64,000 nucleotides of DNA from Chitinophaga eiseniae (GCF_012641265.1 NZ_JABAHZ010000005.1:62001-126000), one strand, 5' to 3'. Counted from the first letter of the stretch, positions 35,212-44,664 are shown. Numbers and translations: made by a program. The notes: generated from the letters alone by a model not told the origin.

Positions 35212-37347
35212 TTACGCCGGATTCACATAAGCAGTTGTCACCCTCACTATGGTATTATCCTGGAAAACAACATTGCTCCTGTTACCCGCTGTAGCGAAAG
35301 TAACCCCTATTGTGGAAGCGTTACTTTCCCCATCAATGGTATTGTTAGAAATGATGCTATTAGTTAGCTGCGCGGATGAGGAATTATTGACAGATATCCC
35401 TTTGTAGCTGGCCGGAATAATAATACTGTTCCTAAATATCCGGAGTTTATTTGTAGCAATATTCTTTCCAAGTGGATTAATATTAATACCGTTGGTATTC
35501 TCAGGGGTAATTTCATTGCCGCTAATCGTCAAATCATCTGCGGCATGAATAGAGATGCCCTTGAGTTTATTTCGCAGAATGAACCCGGACATGCTGGGAA
35601 TGCTAACGGCAAATTGGTTGTGCATCTGGATATAGTCAATTTCGTTATCCAGTACTTTAACGAACAGCTTATCAGTTGTATCGAGTAGAGACCGTAAAAA
35701 CCTCACCCCAATATTTCCTTTTATATAGTAGGTGCCCAACCTGGCATAGCTGAGGGAAATTGATGCATTGTTGAAGTTATTGTCTTCAATATAGTTGATT
35801 GGATAGGTAGCTTCTACTCCAAATAAATAGGGATCCCTGGTATCGGAAAGGTTTCCCTGTTTGAGAAAGTTTCCCTTCAATGTAAATTCCTCAATGGTTC
35901 CTGACGCGTTTGGTAAATACTCTTTATTAATACAGGAGCTATTGGCTGCGGTAGACGTATTATCGAAGTGGTTATTGGTAACACTCACCCGGTTGAAGCT
36001 TGCCCCGGTAATCTGGAAGGAGAAATTCAGACAAAAGATGAATGGACCATAAACATTATTGTTGTTGATAAACACCTGGCGATTGGGGCTGTTTGCGACA
36101 ATGATAGCAGACATTGACGTTTTATTAGCCAAAGTGGTATCTATTAAGTTACCATCTACCACAAACCTTCCTTCTGTGGCATCACTGGATTGTGCAATGG
36201 AAATGACAACACCAGGCAAATCATCCACAGCCCTGTTAATATACTTAATGCTATTATTGCTAACCATTCCACTGTAACCTTGTTCCAACCATATTGATCC
36301 TTGCGGGTTCGCACATCTCAACCGAAGATGATCGTGTAAAATAGAATTATTGCTGCAAATGGTGTCCATCTTTGTTCCGGACGCGATATCACTAACAACA
36401 GCGATGCGGTTGATATTAATAAAGGTGCAGTCTGATACTTTCGTGTAGGCATTTCGTGAAACAACTCCATCTCCAAAAGTATGATACCATTTTTTTCCGC
36501 CAATGGTCCCGTCAAATGAGTATGCCACGCCGTCAACAAAAAAATTATCAGGTAAAATACCTACATTTTCAAAATGGCAATTATTGACTGCTATAGTTCC
36601 CGCAGATTCACTTGCACAAGCATCCTGAGCTATATTTATAAAATAGGAGTTTGAAACAGTTACAAATTTGCTGGAATAATAATCATAAATGGCTCTGCCG
36701 TGTATATTAAGAAAGTAACATCTATCAATATTAATAGCATTGATGTTGATAGACGCAATTCCAATGGTTCTTTTGGTAACTACACATGGGGAAACACCAA
36801 ATTGCACCGGGGTACTGGCCCAATAGCTATTTATCTGGTCTCTCCGGCCATCAAAGGTGATACCGGTCACTTTCGCCCGGGTATTGGCGCCTTCAAAGCG
36901 GAACATATTGAAATAGGTGTTCTCATCTCCTTTCTTAATTAAAACCGCATTCTCTCCGGAAATAGAGCAGGAATAGTCCGTTTTGGTTGTCAATCCATTG
37001 AAGGTAATATCAGCACCAATCAGGTAACTCGCAGGCGGGAAAAAGAGATGCATATTGTATTCCGATACATATTTGGCTGCGTTCTGCAGGGATACAGTAT
37101 CATCTGTTACCCCATCTCCCTTTGCGCCAAACTCTTTAACGCTTACTGTACCATTTAATAATTTTACCCAAAAACCTGTCCCATTTGCGGAGAATACTGT
37201 TCCGCCATTCGGAGCAACGGGACTTGTAGCTGACCAATAGAAAGATCCGCCACCACCATCTCCCTTAGTATAGTAGCCTAATACTTCTGCTACATCGTTT
37301 ACTGTTCCCGGGGTTGTAGACAAAGATGAAATACTCTGAATAATCAT
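35212..37347 (-). CDS. Right-handed parallel beta-helix protein, tailspike-like
   Basis: A 711-residue protein. The N-terminal part is like the entry of phage tailspikes and pectate-lyase-3 proteins: YYTKGDGGGGSFYWSA (about 26-41) and VKEFGAKGDGVTDDTVSLQN (about 71-90). From residue 120 the sequence becomes a long series of beta-helix coils with repeated Asn-rich turns (VTNNHFDN, ISGNEITPEN, IISNNTIDGES). There is no signal peptide, unusual for a polysaccharide-active beta-helix in a Gram-negative cell. It may be a domesticated phage tailspike, a cell-surface protein exported without a signal, or a lyase. Catalytic residues cannot be assigned by eye. Confidence 0.85.
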   Translation of the reverse strand: MIIQSISSLSTTPGTVNDVAEVLGYYTKGDGGGGSFYWSATSPVAPNGGTVFSANGTGFWVKLLNGTVSVKEFGAKGDGVTDDTVSLQNAAKYVSEYNMHLFFPPASYLIGADITFNGLTTKTDYSCSISGENAVLIKKGDENTYFNMFRFEGANTRAKVTGITFDGRRDQINSYWASTPVQFGVSPCVVTKRTIGIASININAINIDRCYFLNIHGRAIYDYYSSKFVTVSNSYFINIAQDACASESAGTIAVNNCHFENVGILPDNFFVDGVAYSFDGTIGGKKWYHTFGDGVVSRNAYTKVSDCTFININRIAVVSDIASGTKMDTICSNNSILHDHLRLRCANPQGSIWLEQGYSGMVSNNSIKYINRAVDDLPGVVISIAQSSDATEGRFVVDGNLIDTTLANKTSMSAIIVANSPNRQVFINNNNVYGPFIFCLNFSFQITGASFNRVSVTNNHFDNTSTAANSSCINKEYLPNASGTIEEFTLKGNFLKQGNLSDTRDPYLFGVEATYPINYIEDNNFNNASISLSYARLGTYYIKGNIGVRFLRSLLDTTDKLFVKVLDNEIDYIQMHNQFAVSIPSMSGFILRNKLKGISIHAADDLTISGNEITPENTNGININPLGKNIATNKLRIFRNSIIIPASYKGISVNNSSSAQLTNSIISNNTIDGESNASTIGVTFATAGNRSNVVFQDNTIVRVTTAYVNPA

Positions 37348-37466
37348 AGATTGAAATTTTAGAAGTACAAAAATTGAATGTGCTTCTAAAATAACTCAGG
37401 GCTCCGCATTGTATGTACGCATCAAATTTCCATTTTACCCTGCTCCCAACTTTTAAATGGTATCTC

Positions 37467-37877
37467 CTACGCGCCAAAATACCCGCGCAACAGGAAATAA
37501 CCGCCTCCAATCAGCAAAAGATCCACTCCCACTGCCAGCAGGCTCAGTGACCAGCCAAAAATTTCCCAGTAGCGGAGAAACCTTAATGTATCCGGCTTTC
37601 CAGGCTCGAATATAAATGCAGCTTTCTCACCTATCTGCCATTCGGTAGATGAAGATCCGGCATCATGTCTGTACGCAATTGCCTCATAGTGGCGGCTACA
37701 AATGTCGAAAACAGGAATATACCAGGTACCTTCATCATCCTTCTTTTCAACAAGCTGCGTAACGGTACCCAAAACCCGTTCGCCATTTTTCACAAAGGCC
37801 AGCCGGCTTTTCAGGCTCACTAATGCACCAGCTAACAGTACCGTCCCAACGACTATAAAAACGAGATATATGATCAT
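37467..37877 (-). CDS. DUF3592-family membrane protein (copy 1)
   Basis: A 136-residue protein from the ATG at 37875-37877 (MIIYLVFIVVGTVLLAG). It has one N-terminal and one C-terminal membrane helix (LSLLAVGVDLLLIGGGYFLL) flanking a beta-rich domain with GERVLGTVTQLVEKKD and the typical GEKAAFIFEPGKPDTLRF. It lies 19 bases after its paralogue (copy 2) on the same strand. Family function is unknown. Confidence 0.8.
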   Translation of the reverse strand: MIIYLVFIVVGTVLLAGALVSLKSRLAFVKNGERVLGTVTQLVEKKDDEGTWYIPVFDICSRHYEAIAYRHDAGSSSTEWQIGEKAAFIFEPGKPDTLRFLRYWEIFGWSLSLLAVGVDLLLIGGGYFLLRGYFGA

Positions 37878-37896
37878 CTGTTTAACTTTAAATAAT

Positions 37897-38319
37897 TCAC
37901 TTTTTAGCAATGACTGTCCCCTCCGGCAACTTTATCAACGGACGAAGCAAATAGTAACCGGCGCCAACAATAATCAACGGAATAGCAACGGCCAGAAAAA
38001 GTATCGCCCAATTAAAAAGCCAGAAATAACTCATCATCGTAGCGGAATGTGGACTTCCCGGGTCGTACAAAAAGGTAGCTTCTTCCCCGATATCCCAGGC
38101 TGGCGGGTGGCTTGCAGCTGCATGATGGTAAATAATCTGGCCATTCTCTTTTGTCTTTACTGCAAAAACCGGCGAGTAAGCGCCATCGATATCTTCCATC
38201 GAGATAACAGTACCAACGGTCCGCTCACTTCTGCGGATGAAATCAATAGACTGTTTAAATTTGTATAATGAAACGGCAAGTAAAACGACACCGGTTAACA
38301 AATATAGTTTGTACCACAT
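37897..38319 (-). CDS. DUF3592-family membrane protein (copy 2)
   Basis: A 140-residue protein from the ATG at 38317-38319 (MWYKLYLLTGVVLLAVSLYK); upstream Mets would overlap the YdcF stop. Architecture as in copy 1: N-terminal helix, SERTVGTVISMEDIDGAYSP, GEEATFLYDPGSPHSATMM, C-terminal helix (LFLAVAIPLIIVGAGYYLL). The two copies share layout and key motifs, so a tandem duplication is likely. Confidence 0.8.
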   Translation of the reverse strand: MWYKLYLLTGVVLLAVSLYKFKQSIDFIRRSERTVGTVISMEDIDGAYSPVFAVKTKENGQIIYHHAAASHPPAWDIGEEATFLYDPGSPHSATMMSYFWLFNWAILFLAVAIPLIIVGAGYYLLRPLIKLPEGTVIAKK

Positions 38320-38347
38320 AGGATGATTTGAATTGTAACATAAAAGG

Positions 38348-38839
38348 TTATATCGACTCCATTTCATTTAGTTTTTCCAATGCTCTTGCCTCGTGCGCCC
38401 ACAATGGAAAAAGCTGCTCCTCCGGCAAAGAAGACGAAGCCGGGATAAAAACAACCCGGGGGTAATTGATAATCCTATAGAACAGCGTCCTGGCTCTTGA
38501 AAGATGAAAGTCGGACGTTATAATTGTCAGTATATCAGGCTGCTCCTCAAGCACCAAATCTTTCGTCATTTGAAAGTCTTCGATGGTATTGGAAGAAGAG
38601 GGACAGTTGAGAAATGCATCCGCAGGGATACCTCTGTTTATAAGATATTCTTTAGCATAATAATAATGCGGCTTATCAGTTATATTAAAATGTTGACCAA
38701 AGCCCCCTGTGCAAACAAGTTTAAAGTCATTGTTTGCCTTATAAAAATTATACGCACATGCTAACCTGTCTTCAGCTATTTGTGATAAGTTTCCCAAATG
38801 ATCATTGGGAGCGCCAAGTACAATCAGTAGTTTATTCAT
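38348..38839 (-). CDS. YdcF-like (DUF218) protein
   Basis: A 163-residue DUF218 protein. Signatures are LLIVLGAPNDHLGNLSQIAE, RLACAYNFYKANNDFKLVCTGG, and the end motif ITSDFHLSRARTLFYRI. DUF218 proteins such as ElyC/SanA/YdcF have roles around the cell envelope or bind SAM; the role here is unknown. This copy lacks a membrane segment. It is the first gene of a three-gene minus-strand cluster with the DUF3592 pair. Confidence 0.85.
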   Translation of the reverse strand: MNKLLIVLGAPNDHLGNLSQIAEDRLACAYNFYKANNDFKLVCTGGFGQHFNITDKPHYYYAKEYLINRGIPADAFLNCPSSSNTIEDFQMTKDLVLEEQPDILTIITSDFHLSRARTLFYRIINYPRVVFIPASSSLPEEQLFPLWAHEARALEKLNEMESI

Positions 38840-39091
38840 AAAATTCGTTGCTGTTATGCTACCTGCAATCGTATATCCTTATAATGATAATTAAGTAAAA
38901 GGTACTTAATTTATCAAATAAACAGGCATGAAATTGTATAGCCGTTGCTGTTATTATCTTTACCATGGCCAAGGTGATTTTAAATCGATCTACATATGAC
39001 GAATACTTCGTAAATTAGAAATAGTATATGTGTGAAACTTGCAAAACCCTGCTGCCCAATATTGACGTCAACACCCACAAAACGTATTTAA

Positions 39092-40240
39092 ATGCAAAAA
39101 CGTATTGCTTCCCTGGACGTATTGCGAGGTATGATAATGGTGGTCATGGCGCTTGACCATGTAAGAGATTTTATGACCAACGTCCGGTTCAGTCCCACTG
39201 ACCTGTCCCAAACCACCCCCGCCCTATTTTTTACGCGGTGGATCACACATTTCTGTGCGCCCGTTTTTATTTTTCTCGCCGGCACCGGCGCTTTTTTTTA
39301 CGGCGTAAAGAAGAACAATCCTGCCCAGCTCTCCCGTTTTCTATGGACGCGGGGCTTGATGCTGATTATTTTTGAAATCACCATTATGAATTTTGGAAAT
39401 ACTTTCAATTTCCATAACACCCTTATTATACTGCTGGTGCTCTGGGTCATTGGCGTGTGCATGATCATCATGGCTGCATTGATACATCTCCCGGCTAAAT
39501 GGATAGCTGCCATAGGCCTTTTGCTCATAGTTGGGCACAATGCACTGGACGGCATTAAGGCAACTGATTTCGGCTCCTTACGTGCTGTATGGATGATCCT
39601 CCATGAGCCGGGGGTATTGACCATCTTTGGAAAAACAAATGTGGTGTTTGCTTATTCCGTCATACCCTGGATAGGCGTAATGGCCCTCGGTTATACCTTC
39701 GGGCCAATTTTCCAGATGGAAGCAGCCCGGAGACAGCGGATATTATGGTTGATGGGTATTGCCACCACACTGGCGTTTTTACTGATCAGGGGTATAAACA
39801 TTTACGGAGATCCCGCGCCATGGTCTTCTCAAAAAAATGCGTTGTTTACTATTCTCTCCTTTCTCAATACCAACAAATATCCACCTTCCCTCTGCTTCCT
39901 TCTAATGACATTGGGACCATCCTTTATATTACTGGCTATTTTAGAAAGAGGAATTGGCCGGATCAGCGATTTTTTCATCACATATGGAAGAGTGCCACTT
40001 TTTTATTATATCCTGCATTTTTACCTGATCCACCTCCTTTCACTCATCGTGGGCACATTGCAAGGTTTTAAAGCGAGTGCCTTCCTGCAATTCGTCGATG
40101 CCTTTCCCCCTTCTTACGGACTTAATTTGTGGGGTGTATATACCATGTGGGTTTTAACAGTGTTAATCATGTATCCCTTATGCAAATGGTACGGCAACTT
40201 AAAAAGCAGGAGTAACAATATATTGTTGACTTATATTTAG
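39092..40240 (+). CDS. Heparan-alpha-glucosaminide acetyltransferase-like membrane protein
   Basis: A 382-residue multi-pass membrane protein (about ten helices). It starts RIASLDVLRGMIMVVMALDH, the hallmark of the DUF1624/HGSNAT-like acyltransferase group, with conserved FAYSVIPWIGVMALGYTFGP in the middle and GRVPLFYYILHFYLIHLLS near the end. Members are thought to transfer acyl groups across the membrane to sugars. The substrate here is unknown. A TMEM175-type gene follows 48 bases downstream. Confidence 0.88.
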   Translation: MQKRIASLDVLRGMIMVVMALDHVRDFMTNVRFSPTDLSQTTPALFFTRWITHFCAPVFIFLAGTGAFFYGVKKNNPAQLSRFLWTRGLMLIIFEITIMNFGNTFNFHNTLIILLVLWVIGVCMIIMAALIHLPAKWIAAIGLLLIVGHNALDGIKATDFGSLRAVWMILHEPGVLTIFGKTNVVFAYSVIPWIGVMALGYTFGPIFQMEAARRQRILWLMGIATTLAFLLIRGINIYGDPAPWSSQKNALFTILSFLNTNKYPPSLCFLLMTLGPSFILLAILERGIGRISDFFITYGRVPLFYYILHFYLIHLLSLIVGTLQGFKASAFLQFVDAFPPSYGLNLWGVYTMWVLTVLIMYPLCKWYGNLKSRSNNILLTYI

Positions 40241-40288
40241 GAGCAAGCAATTCTTTCCCTTATATTTATTTCCTCAACGATATCATTT

Positions 40289-40867
40289 ATGAACAAAAGC
40301 CGGCTGGAAGCCTTTAGCGACGGCGTAATTGCCATTATCATCACCATTATGGTCCTGGAAATAAAAACGCCGCACAGCGCCGAGTGGAAGGACCTGCTGC
40401 CGTTATACCCGGTAGCACTGAGTTACATCCTGAGTTTTATTTATGTAGCCATCTATTGGGGCAATCATCATCATCTGCTGCATACTGTAAAAAAGGTGAC
40501 GCCCTCCATTATCTGGGCCAATGCCCATTTACTATTCTGGCTATCCTTGATTCCTTTTGCCACCGCCTGGATGGGAGAAAACCATTTTGCGGCGCACACG
40601 GTTATTGTTTATGCCATATTCCTGATGCTGGTGGGTGGTGCTTTCGCCATTCTTCAGTTCACCATTGTCAAATCCAATCCATATTCAGCGGAGATGCAGG
40701 TGGCCTTAAAGCGGCAACAACGCAAAGCCTTGTTATCTGTTACTATTTACCTGGTAGCCATCGGCACAACCTTTGTAAATACCGCTATTTCCGGCGTACT
40801 GATTTTCCTGGTGGCAGTACTCTGGTTTATCCCGGATAAAAATATTGCAAAGGCACTGGAAGCATAA
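40289..40867 (+). CDS. TMEM175-family (DUF1211) potassium channel-like protein
   Basis: A 192-residue membrane protein with six predicted helices. The family signature RLEAFSDGVIAIIITIMVLE forms the first helix (R-x3-FSD motif that lines the pore in TMEM175 channels). The HHHLLHT and FLMLVGGAF segments also fit. Bacterial members form tetrameric potassium-permeable channels. It probably shares a transcript with the acyltransferase-like gene upstream. Confidence 0.9.
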   Translation: MNKSRLEAFSDGVIAIIITIMVLEIKTPHSAEWKDLLPLYPVALSYILSFIYVAIYWGNHHHLLHTVKKVTPSIIWANAHLLFWLSLIPFATAWMGENHFAAHTVIVYAIFLMLVGGAFAILQFTIVKSNPYSAEMQVALKRQQRKALLSVTIYLVAIGTTFVNTAISGVLIFLVAVLWFIPDKNIAKALEA

Positions 40868-40941
40868 TATAGCCCCCATGGCGATCGTTAAGCGCCCTCA
40901 TCATCATAACAATACTGCGGATAAATTGCAGTAAGCCTTTC

Positions 40942-40949
40942 TACTTTTG
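40942..40949 (+). promoter_or_regulatory. Candidate -7 element of the terpene synthase gene
   Basis: TACTTTTG matches TAnnTTTG exactly, 81 bases before the ATG. A TTG lies upstream at 40926-40928, but that spacing (13 bases) is shorter than the usual 19-21, so the assignment is weak. Confidence 0.3.
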
Positions 40950-41030
40950 ACATTACACCCTCAATCGTGCTGCCAATAACAGCCACCTCTCAAAATAACC
41001 CAATTTCCCTCATTTTAAACCAAACACCAT

Positions 41031-42047
41031 ATGAACAAGGAATTTAAAGTGCCCAAGCCAGTATATCCCTGGCCAACCCTTCAAAGCCCTTTCGCCGGAA
41101 CCTTGTATGAAGAAGAAAATAATTGGTATGACCAGGACTATCAATTCTTATCAAAAGAGGCGATGGCAAGGTATAAAAAGATGCGATTAGTGGATGTAGG
41201 CCCCTTTATGGTGCCAGCTGCTACCAAAAAGGATAACGTCCTCCATGCAACACGTTTTGCAATTTATATGACCGTAACTGACGATTATGTGGAACTTTTA
41301 CCCATAAAGGAGATAGCCGCATTCAGAGACCGGATTTTTGAAGTTATGATGGGGGATGATCCCCGGCCGGAGGAAAAAGGAATATTACGGCAAATGCAAA
41401 CAAACAGGAAGGAGTGGATGGCGCTTGGAATGCCGGACTTCTGGCTGGAGCGGATAGCTACTAATTATAAGTATCGCTTTGTTACAGACGGAATTATGGA
41501 AGAATCGCCCTATAAGATCAGCAAGGGCATTCCTCCTATTCCTCTCTTTCATTTAATCCGCGCCAATTCTATAGGCATGATTCCATTTGTTGATTTAATT
41601 TGTCCCTCAACTGGTTTTGCGCTACCCAATCATATTTATAAACATACCGTTATCCAGCGCATTATTATGCTGCAGGCAATCATTGTTGCGCTTCAGAACG
41701 ATTTTGCCACTATCGGGAAAGAGCTCGCCATAGAATCAGAGATTTTCAATATCATCACACTATTACAGCATCACCATAAAATATCTTTTGATGAAGCCTG
41801 CACGGAAGGCATGCGAATTCATGATGAGTTTGTAGACGAATTTGTAACATTGTCAAATCATCTGCCGGATTTCAGTCCATACCAAAAAGAAACAGCCGAG
41901 TTTATTTACTACATAAAACAAATGATCAGTGGTTTAAATGATTTTTATTATAAAAGCGGAACAAAACGGTATGAACCTGGTGGATTTGCGGTACCTCCCA
42001 ATGGAAAAGGCGAGACGATAGACAGGATAGAAATTAAACATTTCTAG
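41031..42047 (+). CDS. Class I terpene synthase
   Basis: A 338-residue enzyme carrying the full class I terpene cyclase signature. The aspartate-rich metal site is D84-D85-Y-V-E88 (TVTDDYVELLP). The second metal site (NSE triad) is N223, T227, E231 in QNDFATIGKEL. The pyrophosphate-sensor arginine R177 lies exactly 46 residues before the NSE triad, and the C-terminal R313-Y314 pair (TKRYEPGG) completes the diphosphate-binding set. These enzymes ionise prenyl diphosphates and cyclise them to volatile terpenes. No prenyltransferase or P450 is next to it, so the substrate chain length cannot be told. Its direct neighbours are unrelated. Confidence 0.9.
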   Translation: MNKEFKVPKPVYPWPTLQSPFAGTLYEEENNWYDQDYQFLSKEAMARYKKMRLVDVGPFMVPAATKKDNVLHATRFAIYMTVTDDYVELLPIKEIAAFRDRIFEVMMGDDPRPEEKGILRQMQTNRKEWMALGMPDFWLERIATNYKYRFVTDGIMEESPYKISKGIPPIPLFHLIRANSIGMIPFVDLICPSTGFALPNHIYKHTVIQRIIMLQAIIVALQNDFATIGKELAIESEIFNIITLLQHHHKISFDEACTEGMRIHDEFVDEFVTLSNHLPDFSPYQKETAEFIYYIKQMISGLNDFYYKSGTKRYEPGGFAVPPNGKGETIDRIEIKHF

Positions 42048-42126
42048 CCCTGGTGGCCGCTACCAGCGCAGCACCCTTCTTTCGCGGAGCTTCGAAAGCC
42101 TATGACGTAAACCTTGGCGGTCGTCT

Positions 42127-42153
42127 TTAGAGGTCGCAAAATGCGACCTCTAA
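42127..42153. terminator. Hairpin after the terpene synthase
   Basis: A 12-bp perfect stem, TTAGAGGTCGCA (42127-42138) and TGCGACCTCTAA (42142-42153), around a three-base A loop. It lies between the convergent terpene synthase (+) and SDR (-) genes. Without a long T-run it is a moderate terminator candidate. Confidence 0.6.
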
Positions 42154-42209
42154 TCGTCAAGCGTCTCTCTGGGTCATTTCAAACATAAAATCTTCCGGGA
42201 AAATAAATT

Positions 42210-42950
42210 TTACCAGGGGATTTCCCCTGTTCCAGGATTAGTTTCTTCACTAAAGAATTTACCGGTAGGCCCGTCCTGGCCAATCAATGCATACTTTACA
42301 ATTCGCCTTGCTGCAGTATCCACCGAGCCCCCATTATTAAAGGTGAAATCAGTACTGGTATATCCCGGGCAAACGGCATTTACTTTGAAGGGTGTATTAC
42401 GCAGTTCGTAAGCCAAATGAACGGTATACATATTCAGCGCCGCTTTTGAGGCTCCATAAACTGCATATTTTGCATAATCGTACGCCGGCCAACCCGGATC
42501 ACTTTGCAGGGCAAGAGAGCCTACACTGGTACTTACATTGACAATCCTCGGTTCATAGGATTTGTGCAATAAATCAATAAATGCTTTCGTCACGCTTGCA
42601 ACGCCGAATACATTGGTGTTGAAAGCGGCGATGAACTGCTCTAAAGTTGCTTCCAGCGCGTTGTAAGGCGGTTGACCTCCGTTAACGCCCGCATTATTAA
42701 TGAGCACATCTAATACATTCGTTTCCTTTCCGATTTCCTCGCGGGCCATCATTACAGATGTTTCGTCTGTCACATCCAGTTGTACAGCTGCTGTATGAGG
42801 TAGTCCTTCGGATTTTAACTTTTCAACTGCATGAATTCCTTTTTGTAAATCACGGCTTCCGATATAGACATAAAACCCTTTTTGTAATAGCTGCCTGGCA
42901 GTTTCAAAACCTATTCCTTTGTTTGCTCCGGTAATTAATGCTTTCTTCAT
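42210..42950 (-). CDS. SDR-family NAD(P)-dependent oxidoreductase
   Basis: A 246-residue classical short-chain dehydrogenase/reductase. The cofactor motif is TGANKGIGF (residues 7-15), with NNAG, the catalytic region VNVSTSVGS and the Y-x3-K motif YGASK. It ends TGKFFSEETNPGTGEIPW. The substrate is unknown. It is a close paralogue of the SDR at 44727. A near-palindromic operator-like site lies just upstream (43003-43018) after the Crp-type regulator gene. Confidence 0.93.
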   Translation of the reverse strand: MKKALITGANKGIGFETARQLLQKGFYVYIGSRDLQKGIHAVEKLKSEGLPHTAAVQLDVTDETSVMMAREEIGKETNVLDVLINNAGVNGGQPPYNALEATLEQFIAAFNTNVFGVASVTKAFIDLLHKSYEPRIVNVSTSVGSLALQSDPGWPAYDYAKYAVYGASKAALNMYTVHLAYELRNTPFKVNAVCPGYTSTDFTFNNGGSVDTAARRIVKYALIGQDGPTGKFFSEETNPGTGEIPW

Positions 42951-43002
42951 GTTTGTTCTTTTAATTGACGAAGCAAAATTGCATCATATAAAAAGAACAC
43001 CA

Positions 43003-43018
43003 TTTACCATTTGGTAAA
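43003..43018. promoter_or_regulatory. Operator-like inverted repeat before the SDR gene
   Basis: TTTACCATTTGGTAAA, a 6+6 inverted repeat, lies in the 76-base gap between the Crp-type regulator stop and the SDR start. It is a candidate binding site for that or another local regulator. Confidence 0.45.
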
Positions 43019-43026
43019 AAGCAGTT

Positions 43027-43593
43027 TTAACGAATGCCTCTCCTTATTCTGCTCAATGATTGCTGGGTAACGCCCAGGTAAGAAGCGATGTACGCCAGCG
43101 GGATACGATTAATAAGCGACGGGTAGTTTTCCATAAACTCCATATAACGCGTAGTGGCATTTTGTGAAATGACCGGACCTTTTCTTGACTTTTGATACAT
43201 ACATATTTGTACCATCTTGTTTTTGATATTATCCCAGCCGACAACAGTTTGAGAAAGCTCCTCCCAATTCTGCCTTGAAAATGCGATAAGTTTACAATCT
43301 GTACATGCCTGCAAATATTCTGAAGAGGAAGTATTGGCTTCGAAATTGACGTAATCAACCACCAGACTGTTTTCACTAATAAAACAACGTGTAATTTCTT
43401 CGCCCTTATTATCGTAATAATAACCCCGAATAACACCTTCGACGATAAAACCGACCTGCCTGGGAACTCGCCCTGCTGCTGAAAAATACTCGTCCTTGTG
43501 AAGGCTCACTTCATTTGCGCTACTGATAACGAGCTCGAGTGACGGTTTGTCGAGATTCCCAAACTGCAAGACATAATCGATCCATGCTTTCAT
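43027..43593 (-). CDS. Crp/Fnr-family transcriptional regulator
   Basis: A 188-residue regulator: an N-terminal cyclic-nucleotide-binding-like beta barrel (residues 10-115, VGFIVEGVIRGYYYDNKGEE) and a C-terminal winged helix (RIPLAYIASYLGVTQQSLSR). Typical Fnr iron-sulfur cysteines are not arranged as in Fnr, so sensing by oxygen is unlikely. It is encoded immediately upstream of the SDR on the same strand and probably regulates it. Confidence 0.9.
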   Translation of the reverse strand: MKAWIDYVLQFGNLDKPSLELVISSANEVSLHKDEYFSAAGRVPRQVGFIVEGVIRGYYYDNKGEEITRCFISENSLVVDYVNFEANTSSSEYLQACTDCKLIAFSRQNWEELSQTVVGWDNIKNKMVQICMYQKSRKGPVISQNATTRYMEFMENYPSLINRIPLAYIASYLGVTQQSLSRIRRGIR

Positions 43594-43791
43594 GGCGGCA
43601 AGTTAGTAAAACTAAACGTATGAAATTTTCCCGGGCTAACAATATTTTATAATATGTAAACTTTCAATACGCACGCTATTTGTGTCACAGCTAAAAAAAG
43701 TGATTATGAAATATAAAAAAAGAGTGCGAATTTTGTGATAACCCAATCATAGTTAGCGGTCATTGTATAGTGACACCCTAAAGCAAATAAT

Positions 43792-44664
43792 ATGCAAGAA
43801 CCAAAAGAGAAACATGAGGGCTTACAGCATGATGAGCTGGGAATAAAGATTCGCTCAAACGACAATCCTTATCTTTCAGCTGATGTTCAACAAAAAATCC
43901 TGCAACCTCGCAGGTTATCTTCTTATTTTATCGTATTAATTGAAAGCGGTTCCATTACCTACCATTTAGACGCACAAGATTTTACGCTTACTGACGGGCA
44001 CCTGCTTTTTGCAATGCCCAATCAAATTTTTACGCCACCCGCGAAAACAGGCGATCTTAAATATTTCAAGCTGCTGTTTGATGAAAGTACATTGGCATTG
44101 TTGCCACAACAATTCCCCTTTTTAGTCGACCCTTCAAACGCACAAACGATCGTTCTTGACATTGTTGCTAAAGAAAGAGTAATAAAAGTTTTCGAAATTT
44201 TAAATCAGATACTTCTCTCAGATAAACAGGAGACCGACACGGAAATAATATTAGCTTATCTGAACTCACTGCTATCAGAATTTAACAGTGCCTATTTCAA
44301 AAACAAAGGACCCGTCAATATCTTAAACACTAACCTTTCAAAGTTTGCCGAGTTCAAATTAGTCGTGGAAACGTCCCTTACAGAGCAGCCTTCTATCAAC
44401 GCCATTGCAGAAAAGTTAGCCTTATCTACAAACAGCTTATACCGGATTGTAAAAGAATACGCAGGAACATCGCCCAAAGACTATTTTATTAACCGTTTGA
44501 TGGCGGAAGCCCAGCGAAGATTACGTTATTCCAATACCTCCGTCAAAGAACTGGCCTACGAATTGGGCTTTAATGACCCCGATTATTTTTCAAGGCTCTT
44601 CAAGAAGAGTACGGGAAAAAGTGCAAGTGAATTTTTGCCCAGGCAAGATTTGTCGGGGAAATAA
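43792..44664 (+). CDS. AraC-family transcriptional regulator
   Basis: A 290-residue regulator with a cupin-like N-domain (about 30-130) and a C-terminal double helix-turn-helix (about 190-288): SINAIAEKLALSTNSLYRIV and STSVKELAYELGFNDPDYF in variant form, then SRLFKKSTGKSASEF. It is divergent from the Crp gene and lies 62 bases upstream of the SDR at 44727, which it probably activates. Confidence 0.92.
   Translation: MQEPKEKHEGLQHDELGIKIRSNDNPYLSADVQQKILQPRRLSSYFIVLIESGSITYHLDAQDFTLTDGHLLFAMPNQIFTPPAKTGDLKYFKLLFDESTLALLPQQFPFLVDPSNAQTIVLDIVAKERVIKVFEILNQILLSDKQETDTEIILAYLNSLLSEFNSAYFKNKGPVNILNTNLSKFAEFKLVVETSLTEQPSINAIAEKLALSTNSLYRIVKEYAGTSPKDYFINRLMAEAQRRLRYSNTSVKELAYELGFNDPDYFSRLFKKSTGKSASEFLPRQDLSGK

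Noticed and set aside
33948-37347. Prophage remnant
   Set aside because: Only fibre-like and tailspike-like proteins occur; no integrase, terminase, capsid, portal or tail-tube gene and no attachment-site repeats were found.
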